Positions 53,223-60,914 of a stretch of DNA of 64,000 bases are shown here, in pieces. Positions within the stretch are counted from its first letter, which is position 1. Each line of letters begins with the position of its first letter. A model generated the notes under the pieces. The model made no database searches. It saw only the letters and a list, made by a program, of their open reading frames with translations, and was not told where the DNA came from. A program made the translations under genes and the position numbers. Source of the stretch: Pseudonocardia nematodicida (lineage in GTDB: Bacteria > Actinomycetota > Actinomycetes > Mycobacteriales > Pseudonocardiaceae). The stretch is from positions 1-64,000 of the forward strand of contig NZ_JBEDNQ010000005.1 of NCBI RefSeq assembly GCF_040105385.1, in the 5' to 3' direction.

Positions 53223-54085
53223 TCGGCCACCCCCAGGTAGGCCCGCACGACCTCGGGGTCGGCCTGCACCTGCTCGGGTGGCCCGTCCGCGATCAACCGG
53301 CCGAAGTCCAGGACGCTCACCCGGTCCGCGATCCCCATCACCAACCCCATGTCGTGTTCGACCAGCAGGACCGAGATCCCCAGCGCGTCCGCGAGATCGC
53401 GGATCGTCACGCCCATCTCGGCGGTCTCGGTGGCGTTCAGACCCGCGGCCGGCTCGTCGAGCAGCAGCACCGTGGGCTCGACCGCGAGGGCGCGGGCGAT
53501 GTCGACCCGCTTCGCCACCCCGTAGGGCAGGGCCGCGACCGGGTCGTCGAGCCGGTCCTCGACCCCGAGGAACGCGCAGATCTCCTCCGCCCGGGCCACG
53601 TGCCGCCGCTCGGAGCCCCGCCCCAGCCGCAGTCCGCCCGCCAGGAACCCGCCCCGGGTCAGCGGGTGTCGGCCGAGCAGCACGTTGTCCCGGACCGTGC
53701 TGTGCGGGGAGAGCGCGATGTTCTGGAAGGACCGTCCGACGCCGAGCGCGGCGAGTGTGTGCGGTGCCGCGCCGGTGAGCACCCGCTCCCCCAGCCGGAC
53801 GCGGCCCGACGTCGGCCGGTACAGCCCGCTGATCACGTTGAAGCAGCTGGACTTGCCCGCGCCGTTCGGGCCGATCAGGGCGTGCACCGCACCCGGTGCG
53901 ACGGTGAACGACACCTCCGACAGGGCCGTGACCCCGCCGAACCGGAGCGTGACCGCCTCGACCGACAGCGGCGCGACGTCCTCGCGCACCGTCCCTTTCC
54001 GGTCGGCCCCCTCGGCCTGCTCTCCGTGCTCCGCCTGCTCTGCCGGATCTGCTTGCTCCGACGACGGCATCCGCGGTGAGCTCAT
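53219..54085 (-). CDS. ABC transporter ATPase, LivG type (island operon)
   Basis: A 288-residue ATPase: Walker A GPNGAGKSSCFNVISGLYRP, Q-loop GVGRSFQNIALSPHSTV, signature LPYGVAKRVDIARALA and Walker B VLLLDEPAAGLNATE. The signature motif is the variant PYGVAKR seen in many LivG proteins. An unusual acidic N-terminal tail of about 35 residues with EQA repeats (SSEQADPAEQAEHGEQAEG) precedes the ATPase. A second ATG at 54070 would trim only five residues. It overlaps the LivF stop by four bases. Confidence 0.9.
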   Translation of the reverse strand: MSSPRMPSSEQADPAEQAEHGEQAEGADRKGTVREDVAPLSVEAVTLRFGGVTALSEVSFTVAPGAVHALIGPNGAGKSSCFNVISGLYRPTSGRVRLGERVLTGAAPHTLAALGVGRSFQNIALSPHSTVRDNVLLGRHPLTRGGFLAGGLRLGRGSERRHVARAEEICAFLGVEDRLDDPVAALPYGVAKRVDIARALAVEPTVLLLDEPAAGLNATETAEMGVTIRDLADALGISVLLVEHDMGLVMGIADRVSVLDFGRLIADGPPEQVQADPEVVRAYLGVAE

Positions 54086-54891
54086 CCCGCCCACCTCGAC
54101 AGGCTCCGGCGCGACCGGTGGACCCGCGCCTCGGCGACCTCGGCCTCCGCCTGCTCCTCGGACTCGGCGTGCCCGCCCAGATAGAGACGCTGGACGTCGT
54201 CGCTGGCGGCGAGCTCGGCTGCCGGGCCCGCGAGCGCGATCCGCCCGACCTCGAGCACCACTGCGGACTCGGCGACCTCCAGCGCCATCGACGCGTTCTG
54301 CTCGACCAGGACCACCGCGGTGCCCTGGGCATGGATCTCGCCGACGATCCGGGCGATCCGGCCCACCATCTGCGGGGCCAGGCCGAGCGACGGCTCGTCG
54401 AGCAGCAGCAGGTCGGGACCGGACATCAGCGCGCGACCGATGGCGAGCATCTGCTGCTCGCCGCCGGACAGCAGCCCGGCGCGTTGGCCCGCGCGTTCGG
54501 TCAGCACGGGGAACAGCTCCGCGACCCGGGCGCGAGCAGCGGTGCGTACCGCGGCCGAGCGTGCGCCCAGCCCACCCGCGCGCAGGTTCTCCTCCACGGT
54601 CATCCGGGCGAAGACCTGACGCCCCTCGGGCACCGCCACCGCCCCGCGCCGCACGATCTCGGCCGGGTCCTGCCGGTCGATCCGCTCGTCCCGCAGCCGG
54701 ATCTCGCCCGCCGAGACCGCCCCGCCGTGCAGGCGCACGGTGCCCGACACCGCGCGCAGCAACGTCGACTTCCCGGCACCGTTGCCGCCCAGCACCGCGA
54801 GCACACCATCGGTCTCGACCGCCAGGTCGATCCCTTCGAGTGCGCGCACCGAGCGCCCGTACCGGACCTCGAGTCCGCGCACGCTCAGCAC
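54082..54891 (-). CDS. ABC transporter ATPase, LivF type (island operon)
   Basis: A 269-residue ATPase: Walker A GGNGAGKSTLLRAVSG, RGAVAVPEGRQVFARMTVEE, signature LSGGEQQMLAIGRALM and Walker B LLLLDEPSLGLAP, plus an Arg-rich C-terminal tail. No good ATG exists in frame. The GTG at 54891 (VLSVRGLEVRYG) fits the family start, but its ribosome site is weak. It is overlapped by the stop of a 22-codon leader frame that does have a good ribosome site, suggesting re-initiation. A longer form starting further upstream is possible but would add unconserved sequence. Confidence 0.85.
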   Translation of the reverse strand: MLSVRGLEVRYGRSVRALEGIDLAVETDGVLAVLGGNGAGKSTLLRAVSGTVRLHGGAVSAGEIRLRDERIDRQDPAEIVRRGAVAVPEGRQVFARMTVEENLRAGGLGARSAAVRTAARARVAELFPVLTERAGQRAGLLSGGEQQMLAIGRALMSGPDLLLLDEPSLGLAPQMVGRIARIVGEIHAQGTAVVLVEQNASMALEVAESAVVLEVGRIALAGPAAELAASDDVQRLYLGGHAESEEQAEAEVAEARVHRSRRSLSRWAG

Positions 54892-54953
54892 GGTCGACCG
54901 CCGTGCGCACCGGTGGAACCGCGAGCTGACCGTTGAGCCTGGTACGACGTCAT
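54885..54953 (-). CDS. possible 22-residue leader peptide before LivF
   Basis: It starts with ATG at 54953, seven bases after GAGAGGACGACG-type sequence, and reads MTSYQAQRSARGSTGAHGG before a TGA that overlaps the LivF GTG start (GTGCTGA). The protein has no recognisable family. It may serve only to deliver ribosomes to the weak LivF start, or mark a frameshift in the LivF N-terminus. Confidence 0.35.
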   Translation of the reverse strand: MTSYQAQRSARGSTGAHGGRPC

Positions 54954-55170
54954 CGTCGTCCTCTCGTGAGAACCCCTGCCGAGACGATCCGGCGCACTGC
55001 GGTAGGTGACGCAGCGCAGCGGCGACCGGACGAGGCAAGCGCGGACGTGGTGGAGCGTTCGGCGGATCAGCGGGATCGGCCGACGAACGGCGCTCGAGGC
55101 CGCACGACCTGTGGGCCGTCGACCTCGCGGACGAACAACGATTCGCTCAGAGCGTCCTGTGCTGACGGGA

Positions 55171-55199
55171 AAGCTAGCAGTGCACAGGAGCCTTCACAA
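55171..55199 (-). promoter_or_regulatory. promoter of the island ABC operon
   Basis: On the minus strand TTGTGA (55199-55194) and TAGCTT (55176-55171) are separated by exactly 17 bases, a good vegetative promoter. The -10 region with its flank (ACTGCTAGCTT) is shared with the TPP operon promoter at 48578-48590. A palindromic site lies eight bases upstream of the -35. The leader before LivF would be over 200 bases. Confidence 0.6.
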
Positions 55200-55207
55200 G
55201 AGAGAAA

Positions 55208-55223
55208 GCGACCGATGGTTCGC
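55208..55223. promoter_or_regulatory. TetR-type palindrome at the ABC operon promoter
   Basis: GCGACCGATGGTTCGC, the third member of the GCGA-N8-TCGC set found otherwise only in front of the TPP/ligase/TetR operon. It lies immediately upstream of the -35 box, linking the ABC importer and the TPP module to one regulator. Confidence 0.62.
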
Positions 55224-55255
55224 ATCTCGCGGACCAGCCGTCCGGGACCCGGCCG

Positions 55256-55548
55256 CTAGCTGTTCTGCGCGGTGAGGTTGAAGATGCGGTCGTAGTCGGC
55301 CAGGTCGCGGTGCTCGACGCTGGCGTCGAGCCCGGTCGGGTCTGGGCACGACGCGCGCTGCGCAGCCGGCCCGCCGCAGCGGCGTGAACCGGGTCGGTGA
55401 CGCTCTGATGCCGCGCCCAGCACCTGCGGTGACGGGCGACCTCGACGCCATCGCAGGTGACCACAACCTGCCCGAGGTCCGCGACCAGATCGACACGACG
55501 CCCGATCACCGCGGGATGCACGGAATTGTCGTCGGCGTCGCCGTCAAG
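55256..55548 (-). pseudogene. IS21-family transposase (IstA) C-terminal remnant
   Basis: The block HPAVIGRRVDLVADLGQVVV followed by CDGVEVARHRRCWARHQSVT is the C-terminal beta-barrel region of IstA transposases (usual form SVHPSVIGRRV and HARCWARHQTITDP). The reading frame then slips by one base, and the natural IstA ending EHRDLADYDRIFNLTAQNS and stop follow in the new frame. No N-terminus, catalytic DDE region or IstB is present. It is a decayed insertion-sequence scrap at the right end of the tRNA-bounded block. Confidence 0.78.
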
Positions 55549-55696
55549 TAGCGGTCGGGGATGACGGCTACGTGTCGTGGAAAGTCGTGGAGCAGGTCGC
55601 GGATCCATGGGGGAAGGTCCCCCTCACCGGGGCAGGGAGAGCCTCGTTCCGCACGTCGCGGAGTACAGGACGCGGGTCGAAGAAGGGCCCACCGCC

Positions 55697-55830
55697 GTGA
55701 CTGCCCGTCGCGAAGGCACCACTACGTACCGAGGGCCTACCTGCGAGCATGGAGTCCCGACGGCACCCGCGTCCGCGTGGTCGACACCATGAACGGCCAG
55801 GACCAACTCCAGACCGGCTACCCAACCAGC
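55697..55830 (+). pseudogene. DUF4238-like protein, N-terminal remnant
   Basis: RRHHYVPRAYLRAWSPDGTR and VRVVDTMNGQ are the opening of DUF4238 proteins (HHYVPQFYLRRF type). The natural GTG start with ARR lies at 55697 but in a different frame, so one indel separates start and body, and the rest of the protein is missing. DUF4238 genes are frequent in mobile and defence regions. The adjacent stretch 55830-56040 is AT-richer and carries no recognisable gene. Confidence 0.6.
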
Positions 55831-56049
55831 CCTCTCACACCCGGCCCTGCCGGCCCGGGCCGTGGCGTCGATGCATGTGTCCTGAGATCCGGAGCAGCGT
55901 GCTCCAGACTGGCTCCAGTTCAGGATCTCAGTGGACTCGAACAAGAGTATTCAAGATGATCATATTAGGATCAAGAAATTCTCCGTCGTCGCAGGTTAGC
56001 AACGCAGAAGGCCGGAACCAGCAGCCTGGTTCCGGCCTCACGATCAGAG

Positions 56050-56122
56050 TGGAGCTGAGGGGATTCGAACCCCTGACCCCTTGACTGCCAGTCAAGTGCG
56101 CTACCAGCTGCGCCACAGCCCC
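56050..56122 (-). tRNA. tRNA-Ala (GGC anticodon)
   Basis: A complete 73-nt cloverleaf: acceptor GGGGCTG/CAGCTCC, D arm GCGC/GCGC, anticodon stem CTTGA/TCAAG with loop CTGGCAG (anticodon GGC), T arm AGGGG-TTCGAAT-CCCCT and discriminator A. CCA is not encoded. A decayed copy of its 3' half lies at 33971-34011 in the same orientation, which makes it a probable integration site. Confidence 0.97.
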
Positions 56123-56193
56123 TTGCGACATGGAGGACACTACACGCCGCATTCCCCGGCCCACGCAGGGGGGTGCACCCCGTGGCCGGCCGC

Positions 56194-57075
56194 TCAGCCG
56201 GTCCGGCGTTCGGGCTCGTCATCGTCGTCGGGGTCGCCCGGACCGGGCGCACCGAGGGCGGCGGCCCGCAGCTCGCGGAGCCGGGCGATGCCGGGGTCGC
56301 CGAGCCAGAAGTCGGCGAACCCGTCGTCGGCGAACCGCTCGGCGACCATGTGCAGGGCGATGTCGTGCCGCACGTAGTCCTCGGCGAGCAGCACGGTCGC
56401 CGGGTCGTCGGTGTAGAGTCCCCAGCTCTGCTCGGCGCTCAGCCCGCCGATGACCGCCTGCCGCCGGTCGGCGACGACGACCAGCAGCCGCCGCCCGAGG
56501 TAGGCCTCGACGACGTCCGGGCTGGAGAACCGGTGCTCGGTGGTCCAGCCGACCGGGTCGTCGTCCGGCCCGAACACCACGGCCGAGACGTGCACGCCCC
56601 ACTCCTCGGCCCGGCGCACGATCGGCTTGAGCTCGTCGAGGTCCTGCGGCCAGCCGGACACGAACAGCTCGGTACGAGCCGACGCGACGACGTCCTCGGC
56701 GCGGTCGACCAGCGTCCGGCGTTCGGACAGCGAGTGCACGAGCCGCACCTGGGACGGCGACATCAGCGACGGGAGCTCGCTCTCCAGGGTGTCCAGCGAG
56801 TGGTCGAAGTCGCGGCGCATCCGCTCCAGCAGCGACGCCGGCGGCAGCGGGACATAGCCGACGCCGTCCACGTCGCCGCGCACCTCGTAGGCCGCCCCGC
56901 GCCCGACGAGCTTGCCGAGCGTCTCGTAGACGGTGCTCCGGGGCACCCCGGAGCGCTTCGCCACCTCGTAGCCGTTCGCCGGCTCGCCCGCGGCGACCAG
57001 GGCGACGTAGGCCTTGGCCTCGTAGCCCGACATGCCGAGGTTCTGGAGCTCCTCGATCACCCGCTGAACCGACAT
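56194..57075 (-). CDS. TrmB-family transcriptional regulator
   Basis: A 293-residue TrmB-like protein. The N-terminal winged helix is LQNLGMSGYEAKAYVALVAA, GYEVAKRSGVPRSTVYETLG, then a coiled linker and a PLD-like sugar-binding region (ARTELFVSGWPQDLDELKPI). Family members sense sugars and control sugar transport or catabolism. It lies 392 bases from the divergent gluconokinase, a possible target. It ends 72 bases from the tRNA. Confidence 0.87.
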   Translation of the reverse strand: MSVQRVIEELQNLGMSGYEAKAYVALVAAGEPANGYEVAKRSGVPRSTVYETLGKLVGRGAAYEVRGDVDGVGYVPLPPASLLERMRRDFDHSLDTLESELPSLMSPSQVRLVHSLSERRTLVDRAEDVVASARTELFVSGWPQDLDELKPIVRRAEEWGVHVSAVVFGPDDDPVGWTTEHRFSSPDVVEAYLGRRLLVVVADRRQAVIGGLSAEQSWGLYTDDPATVLLAEDYVRHDIALHMVAERFADDGFADFWLGDPGIARLRELRAAALGAPGPGDPDDDDEPERRTG

Positions 57076-57414
57076 TGCGAGATCATCTCACTCGATAGTT
57101 CCGGACGGACGGCCCGGTGCGACACCGAGCATCCGGACCCGTACCGGGTCCGGAATGTGGTCGATCGCGGACGACCGAGTGCTACGTCCCGCGACACCTG
57201 TTCATCACAATCGCGGACGCGGCTCCGGCAGGGACACGCAGCGCCGATCGCCGGGGCGCGCCGTCCGCGAGACCCCCGCCGGTGTCGCGATCCTCTCATT
57301 TCCGGACGGGACCGGCAGCGCGCGACGCAGAGCGTTCCGGGCGGGAAGCGCACGGACGTGACACCGGCGGCGAGCGGGCGCGGGCGCGCGTGCGCACGAT
57401 CACCGCTCGCCGGG

Positions 57415-57439
57415 GTGTCGATACGATCAGACTCGACAC
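57415..57439. promoter_or_regulatory. palindrome upstream of gluconokinase
   Basis: GTGTCGA and TCGACAC arms (seven bases, perfect) around an 11-base centre, ending 28 bases before the gntK ATG. It is a candidate operator. The rest of the 57076-57467 gap shows no gene and no other clear element. Confidence 0.5.
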
Positions 57440-57467
57440 GGATCCACCGTCGGCGAGGAGCCGCCCG

Positions 57468-58004
57468 ATGACGACGCAGCAGCCCGATCCCCAGCCGGCC
57501 GCACCGCTGGTCGTCGTGATGGGGGTGTCCGGGTCGGGCAAGTCCACCGTGGGCGCCGCTCTCGCCGCCCGCCTCGGCCTCGGGTTCACCGACGCCGACG
57601 GTCTCCACCCCGCGGCGAACGTCACGAAGATGAGCGCGGGTGTGCCCCTCACCGACGACGACCGGTGGCCCTGGCTCGACATCGTCGGCGCCGAGCTCGC
57701 CCGCCACGACGGCTCCGGACTCGTCATCGCCTGTTCGGCGCTGCGCCGCGCCTACCGCGACCGGCTGCGCGGGCACGCTCCGCACGCCGCGTTCCTGCTC
57801 CTGCACAGCGACCGGGACGTGCTGCTCGCCCGGATGACCGGGCGCGACCACTTCATGCCGCCCGCGCTGCTGGACTCCCAGCTCGCGACCCTCGAACCGC
57901 TCGGCGACGACGAGGCCGGACTGACCCTGGACGCGGACCGGCCGGTCGGCGAGCTGCTGGACCTCGCGGTCCCGGAGCTGTCGGGGCCCCGGACCCACGC
58001 CTGA
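57468..58004 (+). CDS. gntK: gluconokinase
   Basis: A 178-residue P-loop kinase. Walker A is VMGVSGSGKSTVGAALAARL, then DADGLHPAANVTKMSAGVPL, DDDRWPWL, ACSALRRAYRDRLRG and FMPPALLDSQLATLEPL. These are the GntK-type gluconate kinase blocks; the enzyme phosphorylates D-gluconate to 6-phosphogluconate. GAGGAG precedes the ATG at 57468. It could complete a uronate-to-gluconate route with the uxaC/lar/uxuB locus at 22.6-32 kb, from which it is now separated by the tRNA-bounded block. Confidence 0.93.
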   Translation: MTTQQPDPQPAAPLVVVMGVSGSGKSTVGAALAARLGLGFTDADGLHPAANVTKMSAGVPLTDDDRWPWLDIVGAELARHDGSGLVIACSALRRAYRDRLRGHAPHAAFLLLHSDRDVLLARMTGRDHFMPPALLDSQLATLEPLGDDEAGLTLDADRPVGELLDLAVPELSGPRTHA

Positions 58005-58008
58005 GCCG

Positions 58009-59463
58009 TCACACCACGAGTTCCGTGTCGACGTCCGCGGCCGCCCCGGCCGGGTGGTGCGGCCCGCCCGCGACATCGGCGACCGCCCGCCGGAGCCGCC
58101 GCACGGCCTCGGTCAGCACCGGCTCGGGATGGGTGTAGGGCAGCCGCAACCGGTCGTCGAAGGCGTGCCCGGCGCCGAACCGCGGGCCGGGCGCGAGGTT
58201 CAGCCCGTACCGCGGCGCGACCGCCGCGAGCGCGGTGGACCGCGGGGCACCGAGGTCGCACCACAGCGCCAGGCCGCCGTCGGGCACGACGACGCGCCAG
58301 TCCGGGAAGGCCGCGGCCAGCTCGGACACCAGGTGGTCACGACGGGCGCGCAGCATCCCCACCCGCTCCGCTCGCAACGCCTCGACGGCGTCCAGCACCT
58401 CGACGGCGATCAGCTGCTCGAGCACCGGCGGGGACAGCTGCGCCCGGGCCAGACGCCGTCGCATCCGGGCCGCCTGCTCGCGGGACGCGCGGACCCAGCC
58501 GACCCGCAACCCGCCCCAGGCGATCTTGCTCAGCCCGCCGACGGTGACGACGTCGTCCTCGTGCGGCGCGTGCGCCGCGCACGGCAGCGGCATCGTGGCG
58601 TCGTGGCGCAGGTCGAGGTCGGCGAACGTCTCGTCGACGATCGTGACCACCTGCTGGCGGGCGAGCCGGGCCAGCAACGCCGCGCGGCCCGGGTCGTCCA
58701 GCAGCGCCCCGGTCGGGTTCTGGAAGTCGGCCATCAGGTAGGCCGTGCGGGCCGCGGTCTGGCGGGCGGCCCGCGGCAGCGCCGTCTCCAGCGGCTCCCG
58801 GTCCAGCGCGACGGGGACGGCCCGGACGCCGGCGTCGGCGAGCACGTCCAGCGCCGACGGGTAGGTGGGGTGCTCGACGAGCGCCCGGTCCCCCGCCCCG
58901 GTCAGCACCGCTGCCGCGGTGCCGATCCCGTGCAGCGCACCGGAGGTGACGACGATCCGGTCGGGGTCGGTGGGTACGCCGCGGGCGGTGAACCGGGCGG
59001 CGACGCGCTCGCGGAGCTCGGGCAGGCCGTCCGGGCCGTAGCCGTGCCCGTCGAGGCGGTCCTCCAGCCGATCGACGGCCCGGCGCACCAGCGCGGCCAT
59101 GGCCCCGGGAGCGGCCGGGGCGCCGTGCGCGAGATCGATCGTGTCCGCGCCGACCGGTCCCGGCACCCAGGCCCCGTCGATCCGCAACGGTCCGTCCGGC
59201 AGGCGTACCCGGGTGCCCGCCCCCTGCCGGGTCTCGGCCCAGCCGTCGTCGCGCAGCTCGCGGAAGGCGTGCGCGACGGTGACCCGGCTGACCTCCAGCG
59301 CGGCGGCGAGCACCCGTTCGGCCGGGAGGCGGGTGCCGGCGGGCAACCGGCCGTCGCCGACCAGTACCCGGATCGCCTCGGCGATCCCGCGGTAGGCCGG
59401 CTCCCGTCCGCGCCGGACGTCGCCGAGCAGGCCGGCCAGCCGACCGGCGTCGATCCCGTCCAT
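58009..59463 (-). CDS. MocR/YczR-type PLP-dependent regulator
   Basis: A 484-residue GntR helix-turn-helix fused to an aminotransferase-like domain. The DNA-binding part is GDGRLPAGTRLPAERVLAAA plus ALEVSRVTVAHAFREL. The aminotransferase fold carries the PLP Lys in VTVGGLSKIAWGGLRVGWVR. The divergent neighbour is a YczE-type membrane protein, the classical partner of YczR-like MocR regulators, so this is probably its regulator rather than a PdxR controlling vitamin B6 synthesis. It converges with gntK four bases away. Confidence 0.9.
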   Translation of the reverse strand: MDGIDAGRLAGLLGDVRRGREPAYRGIAEAIRVLVGDGRLPAGTRLPAERVLAAALEVSRVTVAHAFRELRDDGWAETRQGAGTRVRLPDGPLRIDGAWVPGPVGADTIDLAHGAPAAPGAMAALVRRAVDRLEDRLDGHGYGPDGLPELRERVAARFTARGVPTDPDRIVVTSGALHGIGTAAAVLTGAGDRALVEHPTYPSALDVLADAGVRAVPVALDREPLETALPRAARQTAARTAYLMADFQNPTGALLDDPGRAALLARLARQQVVTIVDETFADLDLRHDATMPLPCAAHAPHEDDVVTVGGLSKIAWGGLRVGWVRASREQAARMRRRLARAQLSPPVLEQLIAVEVLDAVEALRAERVGMLRARRDHLVSELAAAFPDWRVVVPDGGLALWCDLGAPRSTALAAVAPRYGLNLAPGPRFGAGHAFDDRLRLPYTHPEPVLTEAVRRLRRAVADVAGGPHHPAGAAADVDTELVV

Positions 59464-59465
59464 GC

Positions 59466-59483
59466 TTCAGTCCGATTCAGTCC
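59466..59483. promoter_or_regulatory. direct repeats TTCAGTCC x2 in the MocR/YczE promoter
   Basis: TTCAGTCC occurs at 59466-59473 and 59476-59483, ten bases apart (one helical turn), directly in front of the regulator start at 59463. MocR-type regulators commonly bind such direct repeats. The YczE-type gene starts 49 bases further on. Confidence 0.55.
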
Positions 59484-59531
59484 AGTTCCGGCGGATTGGC
59501 TCGATGACGTCGTACCAGTTCGCAGGGAAAC

Positions 59532-60176
59532 ATGCCGGACGTGACGATCGGGGGGAAGGGCGGGACGACGCGCTGGTCGCTGCGGATGCCGCGGCGCACG
59601 CGCCGGCTGACCCAGCTGGTGCTGGGGCTGGCCGGCTATGCGGTGTCGATGGCGCTGATGGTCCGGGCCGGGCTGGGATCGATGCCGTGGGACGTGCTGC
59701 ACCAGGGGCTGGCCCTGCGGACCGGGCTGTCGTTCGGCACGGTGACGGTGCTGGTGGGCGGCCTCGTCCTGCTGCTGTGGATCCCGTTGCGCGAGCGGCC
59801 GGGTATCGGGACGGTGGCCAACGTCGTCGTCATCGGGGCCACGGTGGACGTCGCGCTGGCGGTGATCCCGGTGGTGGACGGCCTCGGTGCCCGGATCGCG
59901 CTCGCCGTCACCGGCATCGTGCTGAACGCCGCCGCCACGGCCGCCTACATCGGCGTCGGGCTCGGGCCGGGGCCTCGCGACGGGCTCATGACCGGCTTCG
60001 CGGCCCGCACCGGCCGCTCGGTGCGGCTGGTGCGGACCACGATCGAGGTCGTCGTGGTGCTCACCGGCTGGCTGCTCGGCGGCACGTTCGGTCTGGTCAC
60101 CGTGGCCTACGCGCTCGCCGTCGGACCGCTGGTCCAGTGGTTCCTGCCCCGGTGCACGGTCCGGGTGCGGGACTGA
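59532..60176 (+). CDS. YczE/YitT-type integral membrane protein
   Basis: A 214-residue protein with five helices. LVLGLAGYAVSMALMVRAGL, GLGSMPWDVLHQGLALRTGL and GLGPGPRDGLMTGFAARTGR are the repeated blocks of the YczE/YyaS family. The transported solute or function is unknown. The divergent MocR regulator makes a link to PLP, aminoacyl or lysine-like ligands possible. The stop is directly adjacent to the stop of the convergent DsbA-like gene. Confidence 0.85.
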   Translation: MPDVTIGGKGGTTRWSLRMPRRTRRLTQLVLGLAGYAVSMALMVRAGLGSMPWDVLHQGLALRTGLSFGTVTVLVGGLVLLLWIPLRERPGIGTVANVVVIGATVDVALAVIPVVDGLGARIALAVTGIVLNAAATAAYIGVGLGPGPRDGLMTGFAARTGRSVRLVRTTIEVVVVLTGWLLGGTFGLVTVAYALAVGPLVQWFLPRCTVRVRD

Positions 60177-60914
60177 TCAGCCGATCGCGTTCGACAGCCA
60201 GCCGGAGTCGTTCAGGTCGACCGTCGCCCCGTTCACCACGACGGTCGGGGTGGCCAGCCGGCCACCCGGGGCGGCGACCGGGTCGGCCGCAGCCGCGTTC
60301 GTGGCGTCGGTGACGGCCTGCGTCTGGCCCTGCGCGGTCACGCAGCCGGTGAAGTCCCCGGTCGCGCCGAGCTCGGAGCCGAGCGCGGCGAGCTCCTCGA
60401 CGGTGCGCCCGGCCGCGCCCTCCCGGGGCTGGTCGGTGTAGAGCCGGGAGTGGTAGGCGGGGTAGATCCCGGCGTCGACCGCGCAGAGCGCCGCATTGCC
60501 TGCGCGGGTGGAGTACCCGGGCGGGTTCGAGCGGTCGTCCAGGATCGCGATCGTGTGGTAGCGGACCACGGCCCTGCCCTCGTTGAGCGCTCCTGTGATC
60601 TCGCCGCCGTAGAGGCGCTCGAACTGCGCGCAGGCCGGGCAGAGGTAGTCCTCGTAGACGTCCACCTTCACCGGGGCGGCGGGGTCCCCGGCCGTGACCA
60701 CCGCGCCGTCCCGGGCCACGGCGTAGGTCGGCTCGACGTCCTCGCCGCGCTGGTTCTGCCAGGCGGTGTACAGGCCGGCGAGCAGCGCGACGGCCAGCAC
60801 GACGCCGCCGAGGACCAGCCCGCGGCTCGGACCGCCCTTCTTCGGCGGTGTGATCCCGGCGGCCTGCAGCCGGGCCTGTGCCGCCTGCCGCCGTTCCCGT
60901 TCGCTCTGCGCCAT
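60177..60914 (-). CDS. membrane-anchored DsbA-type thiol oxidoreductase
   Basis: A 245-residue protein. A cytoplasmic Arg-rich head (1-30), one transmembrane anchor (about 32-52), then an extracytoplasmic thioredoxin fold with active site DVYEDYLCPACAQFERL (CPAC) and cis-Pro in GRLATPTVVVNG. It should form disulfides in exported proteins. Its ATG overlaps the stop of the MauE-like gene by one base, so the pair is co-translated; MauE-like proteins may supply or remove electrons for it. Confidence 0.9.
   Translation of the reverse strand: MAQSERERRQAAQARLQAAGITPPKKGGPSRGLVLGGVVLAVALLAGLYTAWQNQRGEDVEPTYAVARDGAVVTAGDPAAPVKVDVYEDYLCPACAQFERLYGGEITGALNEGRAVVRYHTIAILDDRSNPPGYSTRAGNAALCAVDAGIYPAYHSRLYTDQPREGAAGRTVEELAALGSELGATGDFTGCVTAQGQTQAVTDATNAAAADPVAAPGGRLATPTVVVNGATVDLNDSGWLSNAIG

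Noticed and set aside
59462..60313. Forward frame overlapping the YczE-type gene
   Set aside because: A Gly/Arg/His-rich shadow; the membrane protein frame has helices and family blocks.
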